Shown: in pieces, positions 24,086 to 32,743 of the stretch
Layout of the letters: each line of letters starts with the position of its first letter
Numbering within the stretch: position 1 is the first letter of the stretch
Source of the DNA: Maritimibacter sp001626765
GTDB lineage: Bacteria; Pseudomonadota; Alphaproteobacteria; Rhodobacterales; Rhodobacteraceae
Assembly (NCBI RefSeq): GCF_937129605.1
Contig: NZ_CAKZNN010000009.1
DNA length: 64,000 bases
Strand: one strand, 5' to 3'
Notes under the pieces: generated by a model
Seen by the model: the letters and a program-made list of their open reading frames with translations, nothing else
The model's database searches: none
What the model was told of the DNA's origin: nothing
Program-made: the position numbers and the translations under genes

Positions 24086-24915
24086 TTGCGTTCGATCCTC
24101 AGCATACGGTCCAGAATGATCGCCACGACGACGATGACGAAGCCGCTTTCAAAGCCCAGCGCGGTGTTGACCGAGTTGAGCGCGCGCACGACCGGCACGC
24201 CAAGGCCGTTCGCGCCCACGAGTGCGGCGACGACGACCATGGAGAGTGACAGCATGATCGTCTGATTGAGCCCCGTCATGATCTGGGGCAGCGCATAGGG
24301 CAGTTCGACCTTCCAAAGGAGTTGCCGTCCGGTTGCGCCAAAGGCCTGCCCCGCCTCGATGAGCGAGGTGGGCGTCGAGGCCACGCCAAGCTGGGTCATG
24401 CGAATGGGCGCGGGCAGTACGAAGATCACCGTGGCCAGAAGCCCCGGCACCATGCCGATGCCGAAGAACACGATGGCCGGGATCAGGTAAACGAAGGTCG
24501 GCAGCGTCTGCATGAGGTCAAGAAGCGGACGAAGCCCCGCGTAGAAACGCGGCCGATGCGCCGCCGCGATGCCGATGGGCACGCCGATGGCCATGCAGAC
24601 GAGGCAGGCCGATAGAACCAGGGTCAGGCTTTCGGTCGTTTCCTCCCAGTAGCCTTGATTGAGTATGAAGATGAGGCCGACGACCACGAAGGCCACCGTC
24701 TTCCAGTTGCGCTGGAGGTACCATGTGAGCGCGGCGAAGACCGCTACCACGATCAGCGGATGGGGCGTTTGCAGCACCCAGAGGATGCCGCTGATCAGCC
24801 CCTCCATCATGTCCGAAATCCAGTCGAAGAACGGGCCGCCCACGTCCTGCAACCAGTCGAACAGGTTGCGGGCCCATCTCCCTACCGGAATCTTGTTGTC
24901 TTCGAGCCAGTCCAT
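24082..24915 (-). CDS. choW: Choline/betaine ABC transporter permease ChoW
   Basis: A 277-aa inner-membrane permease with about six to seven spans. It has the binding-protein-dependent transport motif region 'LQTLPTFVYLIPAIVFFGIGMVPGLLATVIFVLPAPIRMTQLGV' and the EAA loop 'IEAGQAFGATGRQLLWKVELPYALPQIMTGLNQTIM'. The N-terminus contains an extra amphipathic stretch common to ProW/ChoW. It is located between choV (overlapping) and an inserted secreted-protein gene that separates it from choX. Confidence 0.92.
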   Translation of the reverse strand: MDWLEDNKIPVGRWARNLFDWLQDVGGPFFDWISDMMEGLISGILWVLQTPHPLIVVAVFAALTWYLQRNWKTVAFVVVGLIFILNQGYWEETTESLTLVLSACLVCMAIGVPIGIAAAHRPRFYAGLRPLLDLMQTLPTFVYLIPAIVFFGIGMVPGLLATVIFVLPAPIRMTQLGVASTPTSLIEAGQAFGATGRQLLWKVELPYALPQIMTGLNQTIMLSLSMVVVAALVGANGLGVPVVRALNSVNTALGFESGFVIVVVAIILDRMLRIERK

Positions 24916-24955
24916 GCGCGTTTCTTTCCCTGTCCCTGATGATGGCCGCGCGCCT

Positions 24956-25558
24956 CTAGCGGGCGATGTCTGCGGCCGTTCCTATCCATGTGTAGGCGAA
25001 ACTCTCGCCTGTTTCGTCATTCGCTTGCGCCGACAGGATCAGTCCCAGATCCGGCGCGAAGGCAACGGTTCGGCGCGATACCACGTCGCCCGAGAGGACG
25101 ACGGTCTCTTCCACGTCGAGCACGCGGTAGTTGCAGGTCTGGATGACCATGTCGCGCGCCTCCAGAAAGCGCAGCGCCACCTGCATGTCGTCAAGCCCGC
25201 GCTCCGGTCCCAGCCGCTTGGCGTCGAGCACCACCGCACCCTCGCTCTCGATCCGGTCGAGGTCTGCAAGGGCGTCAGTATAGGTCACCTGCACCAGACC
25301 CTCCGGCAATGTCTCGGTCAGGGGCGCGAGGCCGTGGGCATAGCTCACGATCCGCTGTCGATTCTGTCCGTCCAGCTTGTAAAGCCGCACCTCGGTCAGC
25401 CCCTCTTCGGTCACCTCGTAGTCCGACCGCAAGAAGGACGGCTCGTTCTGCACGAGCGTGATGCCGCCCGTCGACAGGTCCGCCGCTGTCGGGCAACTCG
25501 CAAGGGCAGCCCCGGCATGAGCCAGCGTCGCAAGGGCTATGAGGACCATTGGGCGCAT
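24956..25558 (-). CDS. Secreted protein of unknown function inside the cho operon
   Basis: A 200-aa protein beginning with a Sec signal peptide (MRPMVLIALATLAHAGAALA). Mature sequence: 'CPTAADLSTGGITLVQNEPSFLRSDYEVTEEGLTEVRLYKLDG', a beta-rich core, and a second Cys near residue 140 ('IQTCNYRVLDVEETV'). The N-terminal Cys after the signal peptide could be a disulfide partner; no convincing lipobox is present. I start at 25558 because it gives the signal peptide, although a start directly after choX (25594) is open in frame. It sits between choX and choW. An accessory role in choline uptake is possible but not supported by any motif. Confidence 0.72.
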   Translation of the reverse strand: MRPMVLIALATLAHAGAALASCPTAADLSTGGITLVQNEPSFLRSDYEVTEEGLTEVRLYKLDGQNRQRIVSYAHGLAPLTETLPEGLVQVTYTDALADLDRIESEGAVVLDAKRLGPERGLDDMQVALRFLEARDMVIQTCNYRVLDVEETVVLSGDVVSRRTVAFAPDLGLILSAQANDETGESFAYTWIGTAADIAR

Positions 25559-25596
25559 AGGAAAAGGGCGGCAGGTTGCCCCGCCGCCCGTCATCC

Positions 25597-26511
25597 TTAC
25601 TGAAGCGCCGCTTCGACCGCCGCCACGGCGTCGCCGCCGTCCACGGTGGTCACGCCGTCCACCCAGGCCTTCCAGGCATCCGGGTTGGCCCGAAGCCATG
25701 CCATCGTGGCGTCATCGGCGTCCATCCCCTCGTCGAGGATCTGGCCCATAATGCCGTTTTCCATCTCGAGCGTGAAATCCATCTGACCGAAGAGTTTGCC
25801 CAGATTCGGACATTCCTCGGCGAAACCGGCGCGTGACACGGTCTGCACGATGCCTTCGCCGCCGAAGAAATCTTCGCCGCCCGGCAGATACTTGAGCGAG
25901 AAGTTGGCGTTCATCGGATGCGGTTCCCAGCCCAGGAACACGACCGGCTTCTCGTCCTTGTAGGCGCGGGCCACTTCCGAGAGCATCCCCTGCTCCGAGC
26001 TTTCGACGACCTCGAAGCCCTCGAGTTCGAACTTGTTCTCTTCGGTCAGACTGATGAGATAGGCGTTGCCTTCGTTGCCCGGCTCGATGCCATAAATCTT
26101 GCCGTCGAGTTCGTCCTTGAACTTGGCGATGTCGGCATAGGACTGAAGCCCCGCGTCATAGGCGTATGTCGGCACGGCGAGCGTATACTTTGTGCCCTCG
26201 AGGTTGGTGTTCAGCACGTCGATCTCGCCCGAGTCGAGATAGGGGCCGATGGCGCCAGACTGCGCGGGCATCCAGTTGCCGAGGAAGATGTCGACGTCAT
26301 CCGACTCGAGCGAGGCAAAGGTCACCGGCACGGACAGCACCTTTACGTCCACCTCGTAGCCCAGCGCCTCGAGCACGTGCTTGGCGGCGGAGGTGGTCGT
26401 GGTGATGTCCGTCCAGCCCACGTCGGACATGGAGACTTCGGTGCATTCGGCCAGTGCGGGACCGGCAGCCGCGAGGATCGCGAGCGTGGAGAGCGTGGTC
26501 TTGAGCTTCAT
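25597..26511 (-). CDS. choX: Choline/betaine ABC transporter substrate-binding protein ChoX
   Basis: A 304-aa periplasmic protein with signal peptide (MKLKTTLSTLAILAAAGPALA). It belongs to the OpuAC/ChoX type: 'VSMSDVGWTDITTTTSAAKHVLEALGYEVDV', 'DIFLGNWMPAQSGAIGPYL', 'YGIEPGNEGNAYLI' and 'VFLGWEPHPMN', with aromatic residues that form the cation-pi box for quaternary amines. A start at 26511 is clear. It is divergent from betI across 88 bases that hold a BetI-like operator, so import and oxidation of choline are probably co-regulated. Confidence 0.94.
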   Translation of the reverse strand: MKLKTTLSTLAILAAAGPALAECTEVSMSDVGWTDITTTTSAAKHVLEALGYEVDVKVLSVPVTFASLESDDVDIFLGNWMPAQSGAIGPYLDSGEIDVLNTNLEGTKYTLAVPTYAYDAGLQSYADIAKFKDELDGKIYGIEPGNEGNAYLISLTEENKFELEGFEVVESSEQGMLSEVARAYKDEKPVVFLGWEPHPMNANFSLKYLPGGEDFFGGEGIVQTVSRAGFAEECPNLGKLFGQMDFTLEMENGIMGQILDEGMDADDATMAWLRANPDAWKAWVDGVTTVDGGDAVAAVEAALQ

Positions 26512-26540
26512 GTTTGGCTTCCCTGTTGTTGTCGGTTTTA

Positions 26541-26560
26541 TTGATTGACGAGTCAGTCAA
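26541..26560. promoter_or_regulatory. Candidate BetI operator
   Basis: TTGATTGACGAGTCAGTCAA is a 20-base imperfect palindrome (two mismatched pairs) in the choX-betI divergent promoter region. TTGAxTGAC...GTCAxTCAA dyads fit the TetR-type BetI sites known from bet regulons. Choline would release BetI and open both directions (family knowledge applied by position). Confidence 0.65.
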
Positions 26561-26599
26561 AGTTTGAACACCTAAAAGGCAACCTGACAAGAGGATATT

Positions 26600-27175
26600 A
26601 TGCCCAAGGTTGGAATGGAGCCTATCCGGCGCGAGGCGCTGGTAAAAGCCACGATTGCAGAGATCGGCGCGGTCGGCTCGCTCGACGTGACCGTGAGCCG
26701 GATCGCGAAACGCGCCGGCGTGTCCTCGGCGCTGGCCCATCACTACTTCGGCTCGAAGGACCAGATTTTCCTGGCTGCGATGCGCCATATCCTGACCATC
26801 TACGGGGCCTGGGTGATGCGCGAGCTGACCCGCGCGCGCGGTCCCCGCGAACGGCTTCACGCGGTCGTGCGCGCGTCCTTTGAAACGGGGAACTTCGAGC
26901 CGGAAGTGGTCGCCTCCTGGCTCAATTTCTATGTCCATGCCCAATCCGACAAGGGCGCCGCGCGGCTTCTGGCCGTCTATCACCGGCGGCTTCGCTCTAA
27001 CCTCCTGCACGACCTGCGCCCACTCGTGGGGCTGCGCGCGGTCGAGGTGGCCGAGGTGGTCGGCGCACTCATCGACGGGCTCTACCTGCGCCATGCGCTG
27101 GGGGACGAAACCAACGGAGAGCTTGCCGCCGCGCGGGTGATCCACGTTCTGAACAAACTTCTGGAGGACCAATGA
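26600..27175 (+). CDS. betI: Transcriptional repressor BetI
   Basis: A 191-aa TetR family repressor. The N-terminal helix-turn-helix is 'RREALVKATIAEIGAVGSLDVTVSRIAKRAGVSSALAHHYFGSKDQIFLAAMRHIL', with the BetI-typical 'SALAHHYFGSKD'. The ligand domain has 'EPEVVASWLNFYVHAQ' and 'LIDGLYLRHAL'. It represses choline uptake/oxidation genes until choline binds. It overlaps betC by four bases (ATGA) and leads the betICBA operon. Confidence 0.94.
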   Translation: MPKVGMEPIRREALVKATIAEIGAVGSLDVTVSRIAKRAGVSSALAHHYFGSKDQIFLAAMRHILTIYGAWVMRELTRARGPRERLHAVVRASFETGNFEPEVVASWLNFYVHAQSDKGAARLLAVYHRRLRSNLLHDLRPLVGLRAVEVAEVVGALIDGLYLRHALGDETNGELAAARVIHVLNKLLEDQ

Positions 27176-28680
27176 GCCAGCCCAATATCCTGATCTTCAT
27201 GGTGGACCAGCTCAACGGGACGCTCTTTCCCGATGGCCCGGCGGAGTGGCTCCATGCCCCGAACCTCAAGGCGCTCGCGGCCCGTTCGGTGCGGTTTCGC
27301 AACGCTTACACCGGCTCGCCCCTCTGCGCTCCGGGCCGCGCGTCCTTCATGTCGGGCCAGCTTCCTTCGCGCACCGGGGTCTATGACAACGCGGCCGAGT
27401 TCCGCTCGGACATCCCCACCTATGCCCATCACCTGCGCCGCGCGGGCTACTACACCGCGCTGTCGGGCAAGATGCATTTCGTCGGCCCCGACCAGCTCCA
27501 CGGTTTCGAGGAACGACTCACCACCGACATCTACCCCGCCGATTTCGGCTGGACGCCCGACTACCGCAAGCCCGGCGAGCGCATCGACTGGTGGTATCAC
27601 AACATGGCCTCCGTCACCGGCGCGGGCGTGGCCGAGATCACCAACCAGATGGAATACGACGACGAGGTCGCCCACTTCGCCAAGATGAAGGTCTATGACC
27701 TCGCCCGTGGTAAAGATGACCGCCCATGGTGCCTGACCGTCAGCTTCACGCACCCCCACGATCCCTACGTGGCGCGCAAGAAATACTGGGACCTCTACGA
27801 GGATTGCGAACACCTTCTGCCCGAGGTGCCCGCAATGGCCTACGAGGATCACGACCCTCACGCCCAGCGCATCTTCGACGCGAACGACTGGCGCAGCTAC
27901 GACATCACCGAGGATCACATCCGCCGGGCGCGGCGCGCCTATTTCGCCAATATCTCCTACCTCGACGACAAGATCGGCGAGGTGATGGAGGCGCTAACGA
28001 CCACTCGCCAGGACGCGGTGATCCTCTTTCTGTCGGATCACGGCGACATGCTGGGCGAGCGCGGGTTGTGGTACAAGATGAACTTCTTCGAGGGTTCGGC
28101 CCGTGTGCCGCTCATGGTCGCAGCGCCGGGGCTGGAACCGCACCTCGAAACCACGCCGGTCTCGACCATGGACGTGAACCCGACGCTGGGCGACCTCGCC
28201 GGGATCGACCTTTCGGAAATCGCGCCCTGGACGGACGGCCAGAGCCTTGTGCCGCTGGCGCAGGGCACACCGCGCGCCGAGCCGGTGCTGATAGAATACG
28301 CCGCCGAAGCCTCCAATGCGCCCCTCGTCGCCATCGTTGAGGACGGCTGGAAATACACCCGCTGCGACCTCGACCCCGAACAACTCTTCGACCTCGCGAA
28401 CGACCCGCACGAATTGGTCAACCTTGCGCAAACCGCGCCCGATCACCCGAAACTGGCCGAGATGCGTGCCTTTGCAGATCAAAAATGGAAACTGGGCGAC
28501 TTCGACGCCGACGTGCGCGCAAGCCAGGCCCGCCGCTGGGTCGTCTACGAGGCGCTTCGCAACGGCGCCTATTTTCCCTGGGACCACCAACCCCTGCAAA
28601 AGGCCTCGGAGCGCTACATGCGCAACCACATGGACCTCAACGATCTGGAAGGAAGCCAGCGGTTCCCGCGCGGCGAGTGA
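27172..28680 (+). CDS. betC: Choline-sulfatase
   Basis: A 502-aa type I sulfatase releasing choline and sulfate from choline-O-sulfate. The formylglycine Cys is C52 in 'GSPLCAPGRASFMSG' (CxPxR). Other active-site blocks: 'PNILIFMVDQLNG', 'TALSGKMHFVGPDQLHGFEERLTTDIYP' and 'LFLSDHGDMLGERGLWYKMNFFEGSARVPL'. The choline sulfatase C-terminal signature region ends 'NHMDLNDLEGSQRFPR'. It sits between betI and betB, as in rhizobial betICBA. The substrate is abundant in marine and plant settings. Confidence 0.94.
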   Translation: MSQPNILIFMVDQLNGTLFPDGPAEWLHAPNLKALAARSVRFRNAYTGSPLCAPGRASFMSGQLPSRTGVYDNAAEFRSDIPTYAHHLRRAGYYTALSGKMHFVGPDQLHGFEERLTTDIYPADFGWTPDYRKPGERIDWWYHNMASVTGAGVAEITNQMEYDDEVAHFAKMKVYDLARGKDDRPWCLTVSFTHPHDPYVARKKYWDLYEDCEHLLPEVPAMAYEDHDPHAQRIFDANDWRSYDITEDHIRRARRAYFANISYLDDKIGEVMEALTTTRQDAVILFLSDHGDMLGERGLWYKMNFFEGSARVPLMVAAPGLEPHLETTPVSTMDVNPTLGDLAGIDLSEIAPWTDGQSLVPLAQGTPRAEPVLIEYAAEASNAPLVAIVEDGWKYTRCDLDPEQLFDLANDPHELVNLAQTAPDHPKLAEMRAFADQKWKLGDFDADVRASQARRWVVYEALRNGAYFPWDHQPLQKASERYMRNHMDLNDLEGSQRFPRGE

Positions 28681-28710
28681 CCCTTTCATCTTTCCCCAAA
28701 TACGCCCGCC
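28681..28710 (+). repeat. Dispersed intergenic repeat, partial copy E
   Basis: CCCTTTCATCTTTCCCCAAA, directly after the betC stop, matches the first part of copy D at 5312 (only small differences). The hairpin half is absent, so this is a truncated member inside the bet operon. Confidence 0.55.
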
Positions 28711-28723
28711 GGAGGCATCCGAC

Positions 28724-30181
28724 ATGACCGACCCGAAGCCCACCGCCAGCCACTACGTGAACGGCCGATACATCGAAGACACGAGCGGTGACCCGATCCC
28801 GGTGATCTACCCCGCCACGGGCGCGGAAATCGCCCGCGTCCACGCCGCCACGCCGGCCATCGTCGATCAGGCGATTTCTGCCGCGAAGAGTGCCCAGCCC
28901 GCCTGGGCGGCGATGAGCGGCAGGGACCGGGGCCGGATCCTGATCAAGGCGGCCGAGATCATCCGCGACCGCAACCGCGAACTGTCCGAGATCGAGACGA
29001 TGGACACCGGCAAACCGCTTCAGGAAACCCTCGTCGCCGACGCGGTCTCCGCCGCTGATGCGCTGGAATATTTCGGGGGTCTCGCGGCCTCGCTCACCGG
29101 CGAGCACATCCCGCTGGGCGACGGAAATTTCGCCTACACGATCCGCCAACCGCTTGGCGTCTGCGTGGGCATCGGCGCATGGAACTATCCGACCCAGATC
29201 GCCGGGTGGAAGGCCGCGCCTGCGCTGGCCTGCGGCAACGCGATGGTCTTCAAACCGTCCGAGACCACGACTCTCGGCGCGCTGAAGCTCGCGGAGATCC
29301 TGACCGAGGCCGGTCTGCCCGATGGGGTCTTCAACGTGGTGAACGGTGCTGGAGCCGTCGGTGCCGCGCTCATTACCGACCCCCGCGTGGCCAAGGTCAG
29401 CCTCACCGGCTCGGTCCCCACCGGCAAGAAGGTCGCAGGCATTGCTGCGGGCGAGATGAAGCATGTCACGATGGAGCTAGGCGGCAAGTCGCCCCTCGTC
29501 ATCTTCGACGATGCCGACCTCGACAGCGCGGTTTCGGGCGCGATTCTTGGCAACTTCTACTCAACCGGCCAGATCTGCTCGAACGGCACCCGCGTCTTCG
29601 TGCAGAAGGGCATCAAGAAGGCCTTCCTCGCCCGCCTCAGTGAACGGCTCGCACATGTTGTCATGGGCGATCCGCTGGACGAGGCGACGAACTTCGGCCC
29701 GATGGTGAGCGCCGCTCAGCGCGACATCGTCGAGCGCTACATCGCCACGGGTCAGGACGAAGGCGCGCGGCTCGTCACCGGCGGCAAGCGCCCGGACCAG
29801 GACGGCTTCTTCATCGAACCCACCGTCTTTGCCGATGTCACCGACGACATGGTAATCGCAACCGAGGAGATCTTCGGCCCCGTCATGTGCGTCCTCGACT
29901 TCGACACCGAGGACGAGGTTCTGGCACGCGCCAATGCGACCGAATACGGCCTCGCCGCCGGCGTGTTCACCCGCGACTTTGCCCGCGCACACCGGATGGT
30001 GGCCGGGCTCGAGGCCGGCACCTGTTATATCAACAGCTACAACGACGCGCCGGTCGAAGCTCCCTTCGGCGGGGTCAAGGCCTCGGGCGTCGGGCGCGAG
30101 AACTCGAAAGAGGCGATCAAGCATTATTCCGAGGTGAAGTCCGTTTTCGTACGGATGGACGCCTGCGAAGCGCCGTTCTGA
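28724..30181 (+). CDS. betB: Betaine-aldehyde dehydrogenase
   Basis: A 485-aa NAD(P)-dependent aldehyde dehydrogenase making glycine betaine from betaine aldehyde. 'IGAWNYPTQIAGWKAAPALACGNAMVFKPSE' is the cofactor region, 'SLTGSVPTGKKV' the Gly motif, 'VTMELGGKSPLVIFDDAD' holds the general-base Glu, and 'YSTGQICSNGTRVFV' the catalytic Cys. 'TEEIFGPVMCVLDFDTEDEVL' completes the fold. The long frame extends upstream, but ATG 28724 after CGGAGG gives the right N-terminus. It lies between betC and betA. Confidence 0.95.
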   Translation: MTDPKPTASHYVNGRYIEDTSGDPIPVIYPATGAEIARVHAATPAIVDQAISAAKSAQPAWAAMSGRDRGRILIKAAEIIRDRNRELSEIETMDTGKPLQETLVADAVSAADALEYFGGLAASLTGEHIPLGDGNFAYTIRQPLGVCVGIGAWNYPTQIAGWKAAPALACGNAMVFKPSETTTLGALKLAEILTEAGLPDGVFNVVNGAGAVGAALITDPRVAKVSLTGSVPTGKKVAGIAAGEMKHVTMELGGKSPLVIFDDADLDSAVSGAILGNFYSTGQICSNGTRVFVQKGIKKAFLARLSERLAHVVMGDPLDEATNFGPMVSAAQRDIVERYIATGQDEGARLVTGGKRPDQDGFFIEPTVFADVTDDMVIATEEIFGPVMCVLDFDTEDEVLARANATEYGLAAGVFTRDFARAHRMVAGLEAGTCYINSYNDAPVEAPFGGVKASGVGRENSKEAIKHYSEVKSVFVRMDACEAPF

Positions 30182-30200
30182 CGCGCGAAAGGTTCGAACC

Positions 30201-31850
30201 ATGCAAGCTGACTACGTCATCGTCGGGGCCGGTTCCGCCGGATGCGCGCTCGCCTACCGCTTGGGTGAAGCGGGGCATTCCGTGATCGTGATCGAACACG
30301 GCGGCACCGATGCCGGGCCGTTCATCCAGATGCCCGGCGCGCTGTCCTACCCGATGAACATGTCACGCTACGATTGGGGATTTCTTTCCGAGCCGGAACC
30401 CAACCTCGATAACCGCCGCCTTGTCGTGCCGCGGGGCAAGGTGATCGGCGGGTCGTCAAGCGTCAATGGCATGGTCTACGTGCGCGGTCACGCCCGTGAC
30501 TTCGACCATTGGGAGGAAACCGGCGCGCTGGGCTGGGGCTATGCCGACGTCCTCCCCTATTTCCGCCGGATGGAAAACTGGCACGGCAACGCGGCGTCAA
30601 CTTGGCGCGGCGATGACGGCCCGCTTCACGTGACCCGCGCCCGCCAGTGGAACCCGCTCATGAAGGCCTTCGTCGAGGCCGGGCGGCAGGCGGGCTATCC
30701 GGTCACGCAGGACTACAACGGAGAGCAGCAAGAAGGCTTCGGCGCCTTCGACATGACCGTGTGGAAGGGCACGCGCTGGTCCGCCGCCAATGCCTACCTC
30801 CGCCCCGCCATGCGCGACAGCGACGTGTCGCTGACGCGGGCACTCGCACATCGCATCGTCGTCGAGAACGGGCGCGCGGTAGGGGTCGAGACGGACAAGG
30901 GGCAGATCACCGCGAAGAAAGAAGTCATCCTCGCGGCCTCGTCCATCAACACCCCCAAGCTACTGATGCTGTCCGGCATTGGCCCCGCCGCACATCTAGC
31001 CGAGCACGGGATCGAGACGATCGCCGACCGGGCGGGCGTCGGGCAGAACCTGCAGGACCACCTCGAGGTCTATTTCCAGTTCGCGGCCAAGAAACCGATC
31101 ACGCTCTATCGCTACTGGAACCTTCTGGGCAAGGCGATGGTGGGGGCACAATGGCTGCTCACCCGCACCGGGCACGGCGCGTCGAACCAGTTCGAAAGCT
31201 GCGGCTTCATCCGGTCGCGGGCGGGCGTCGAATACCCCGATATCCAGTTCCACTTTCTGCCCATCGCGGTGCGCTACGACGGGCGCGCCGCGGCCGAGGG
31301 CCACGGGTTCCAGGCACATGTCGGCCCGATGCGTTCGCAATCGCGGGGCGCGGTCACGCTCCGGTCCAAGGACCCGCGCGAAGCTCCAAAGATCGTCTTC
31401 AACTACATGAGCCACGACCAGGATTGGGAGGATTTCCGCGCCGCCCTACGACTCACCCGCGAGATATTCCGTCAGCCCGCCATGGCCGAGCACGTGAAAT
31501 TCGAGATCCAGCCGGGCGGCGGCGACAGCGACGCGGAACTCGATGCCTTCATCCGCGAACACGCCGAAAGCGCCTATCACCCCTGCGGCACCGCCCGCAT
31601 GGGTCGCGCCGACGATCCCGGCGCTGTCGTGGACCCCGAGTGCCGGGTGATCGGCGTGCAGAACCTGCGCGTTGCCGACAGTTCGATCTTTCCGCGCGTC
31701 ACCAATGGCAACACCAACGCGCCCTCGATCATGGTGGGGGAAAAGGCGGCTGATCATATCCTCGGCCGCAAACTGCCTCGCGACAATCGCCAGCCGTGGA
31801 TCGCCCCGGACTGGCAGACGGCGCAGAGGAGCGTTAGAACGGAGGCATGA
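30201..31850 (+). CDS. betA: Choline dehydrogenase
   Basis: A 549-aa GMC oxidoreductase oxidising choline to betaine aldehyde, membrane-associated and passing electrons to the respiratory chain. FAD motif 'DYVIVGAGSAGCALAYRLGEAGHSVIVIEHG' at the N-terminus; GMC signature 1 'RGKVIGGSSSVNGMVYVRGHARDFDHWE'; signature 2 'EVILAASSINTPKLLMLSGIGP'. The catalytic His region is 'AESAYHPCGTARMG', with 'SIFPRVTNGNTNAPSIMVGEKAADHIL' at the end. Full length. The stop overlaps the hemerythrin-like gene by four bases. Confidence 0.95.
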   Translation: MQADYVIVGAGSAGCALAYRLGEAGHSVIVIEHGGTDAGPFIQMPGALSYPMNMSRYDWGFLSEPEPNLDNRRLVVPRGKVIGGSSSVNGMVYVRGHARDFDHWEETGALGWGYADVLPYFRRMENWHGNAASTWRGDDGPLHVTRARQWNPLMKAFVEAGRQAGYPVTQDYNGEQQEGFGAFDMTVWKGTRWSAANAYLRPAMRDSDVSLTRALAHRIVVENGRAVGVETDKGQITAKKEVILAASSINTPKLLMLSGIGPAAHLAEHGIETIADRAGVGQNLQDHLEVYFQFAAKKPITLYRYWNLLGKAMVGAQWLLTRTGHGASNQFESCGFIRSRAGVEYPDIQFHFLPIAVRYDGRAAAEGHGFQAHVGPMRSQSRGAVTLRSKDPREAPKIVFNYMSHDQDWEDFRAALRLTREIFRQPAMAEHVKFEIQPGGGDSDAELDAFIREHAESAYHPCGTARMGRADDPGAVVDPECRVIGVQNLRVADSSIFPRVTNGNTNAPSIMVGEKAADHILGRKLPRDNRQPWIAPDWQTAQRSVRTEA

Positions 31851-32422
31851 CCTCCCTGCCCCCTTCCGTCGATCTGTCCGGCCGTGACGGCCTTCCCCCC
31901 GAGCTTCGCGTCCTCGCGGACCTCTACCCCCGCGAGATGTGGCAGGGGCACGCGAATTTTCCCGGTCTCACCGCCTTCTGGCTCGAGATGCACGGAAAGT
32001 TCCGCTCGGTGATGGACGAGTTGATCACCGGATCGCAGGGCTACCTCGACGGAGGTGACCCCATGCGCTTCGGCGCGGCCACCTCGCGCTATACCGGGTT
32101 CTTCCTGCAAGGCTTGCAGGGGCATCACGGGATCGAGGACAACCATTACTTCCCGCTCATGGTCGAATTCGATCCGCGCCTCGTGCGCGCCTTCGACATT
32201 CTCGACCACGACCACCACGCGCTGCACGACCACATGAACCGGCTGGCCGAGGCCACGAACGCCGTGCTGCGCCCGCTTCAGGACGGCGACACCGCCACCG
32301 ACCAGACCGCCAGACTGCTGACCGTACAGGAAGCGTTTCGCGGATTTCTCGACCGGCACCTGACGGACGAAGAGGATGTCGTGGTGCCGCTCATCCTCGA
32401 ACATGGCGAGGGCCGGTTCTGA
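31847..32422 (+). CDS. Hemerythrin HHE domain protein
   Basis: A 191-aa four-helix-bundle protein with the spaced His/Glu ligands of HHE domains: 'YPREMWQGHANFPGLTAFWLEMHGKFRSVMDEL', 'GLQGHHGIEDNHYFPLM', 'DILDHDHHALHDHMNRLAEA' and 'FLDRHLTDEEDVVVPLILEHGEG'. These suit a non-haem diiron centre. The four-base overlap with betA ties it to choline oxidation. A role in oxygen or peroxide sensing or buffering near the flavin dehydrogenase is conceivable (inference). The function is not established. Confidence 0.85.
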   Translation: MTSLPPSVDLSGRDGLPPELRVLADLYPREMWQGHANFPGLTAFWLEMHGKFRSVMDELITGSQGYLDGGDPMRFGAATSRYTGFFLQGLQGHHGIEDNHYFPLMVEFDPRLVRAFDILDHDHHALHDHMNRLAEATNAVLRPLQDGDTATDQTARLLTVQEAFRGFLDRHLTDEEDVVVPLILEHGEGRF

Positions 32423-32429
32423 GCCGTCA

Positions 32430-32443
32430 TTGACCTGCGTCAA
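32430..32443. promoter_or_regulatory. FNR/Dnr-type box upstream of the YdcH gene
   Basis: TTGAC-CTGC-GTCAA is a perfect dyad (TTGAC/GTCAA with a 4-base centre) 54 bases before the ATG at 32498. It fits the Crp/FNR superfamily TTGA-N6-TCAA pattern. The C/G inner position is typical of NO-sensing Dnr/NnrR-like sites as well as of some FnrL sites. Low-oxygen or NO control of the next gene is inferred. Confidence 0.6.
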
Positions 32444-32497
32444 GGTCCGGGCCGTCGAACAGCGTCTAGTCTGACCCCAACAGACAGGAGACGCGAC

Positions 32498-32743
32498 ATG
32501 TCCAATACTCCCCATGAACTGCACGAAGAATTTCCCGACCTCATCGACCAGATGAAGGTGCTCAAATCACGCGACGCCCATTTCGCGAGGCTCTTTGACG
32601 AGTATCACGAGGTGAACCGGGCCGTGCACCGGGCCGAGACGGACGTGGCGCCCACGGACGATTTCAACGCGACCGAGATGCGCAAAACGCGCGGCGCGTT
32701 GAAGGACGAAATCTACAAGATGCTGACGGCAGTTCACGACTGA
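32498..32743 (+). CDS. YdcH family (DUF465) protein
   Basis: An 81-aa small helical protein: 'PHELHEEFPDLIDQMKVLKSRDAHFARLFDEYHEVNRAVHRAE', then 'MRKTRGALKDEIYKML'. This is the typical two-helix DUF465/YdcH pattern (HxLxxEFPxxxxxIxxLKxxDxHFxxLxxxYxxxNxxIxRxE). Function is unknown in the family. It has its own promoter region with an FNR/Dnr-type dyad and a clear SD (CAGGAGACG). A bidirectional terminator follows. Confidence 0.9.
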   Translation: MSNTPHELHEEFPDLIDQMKVLKSRDAHFARLFDEYHEVNRAVHRAETDVAPTDDFNATEMRKTRGALKDEIYKMLTAVHD

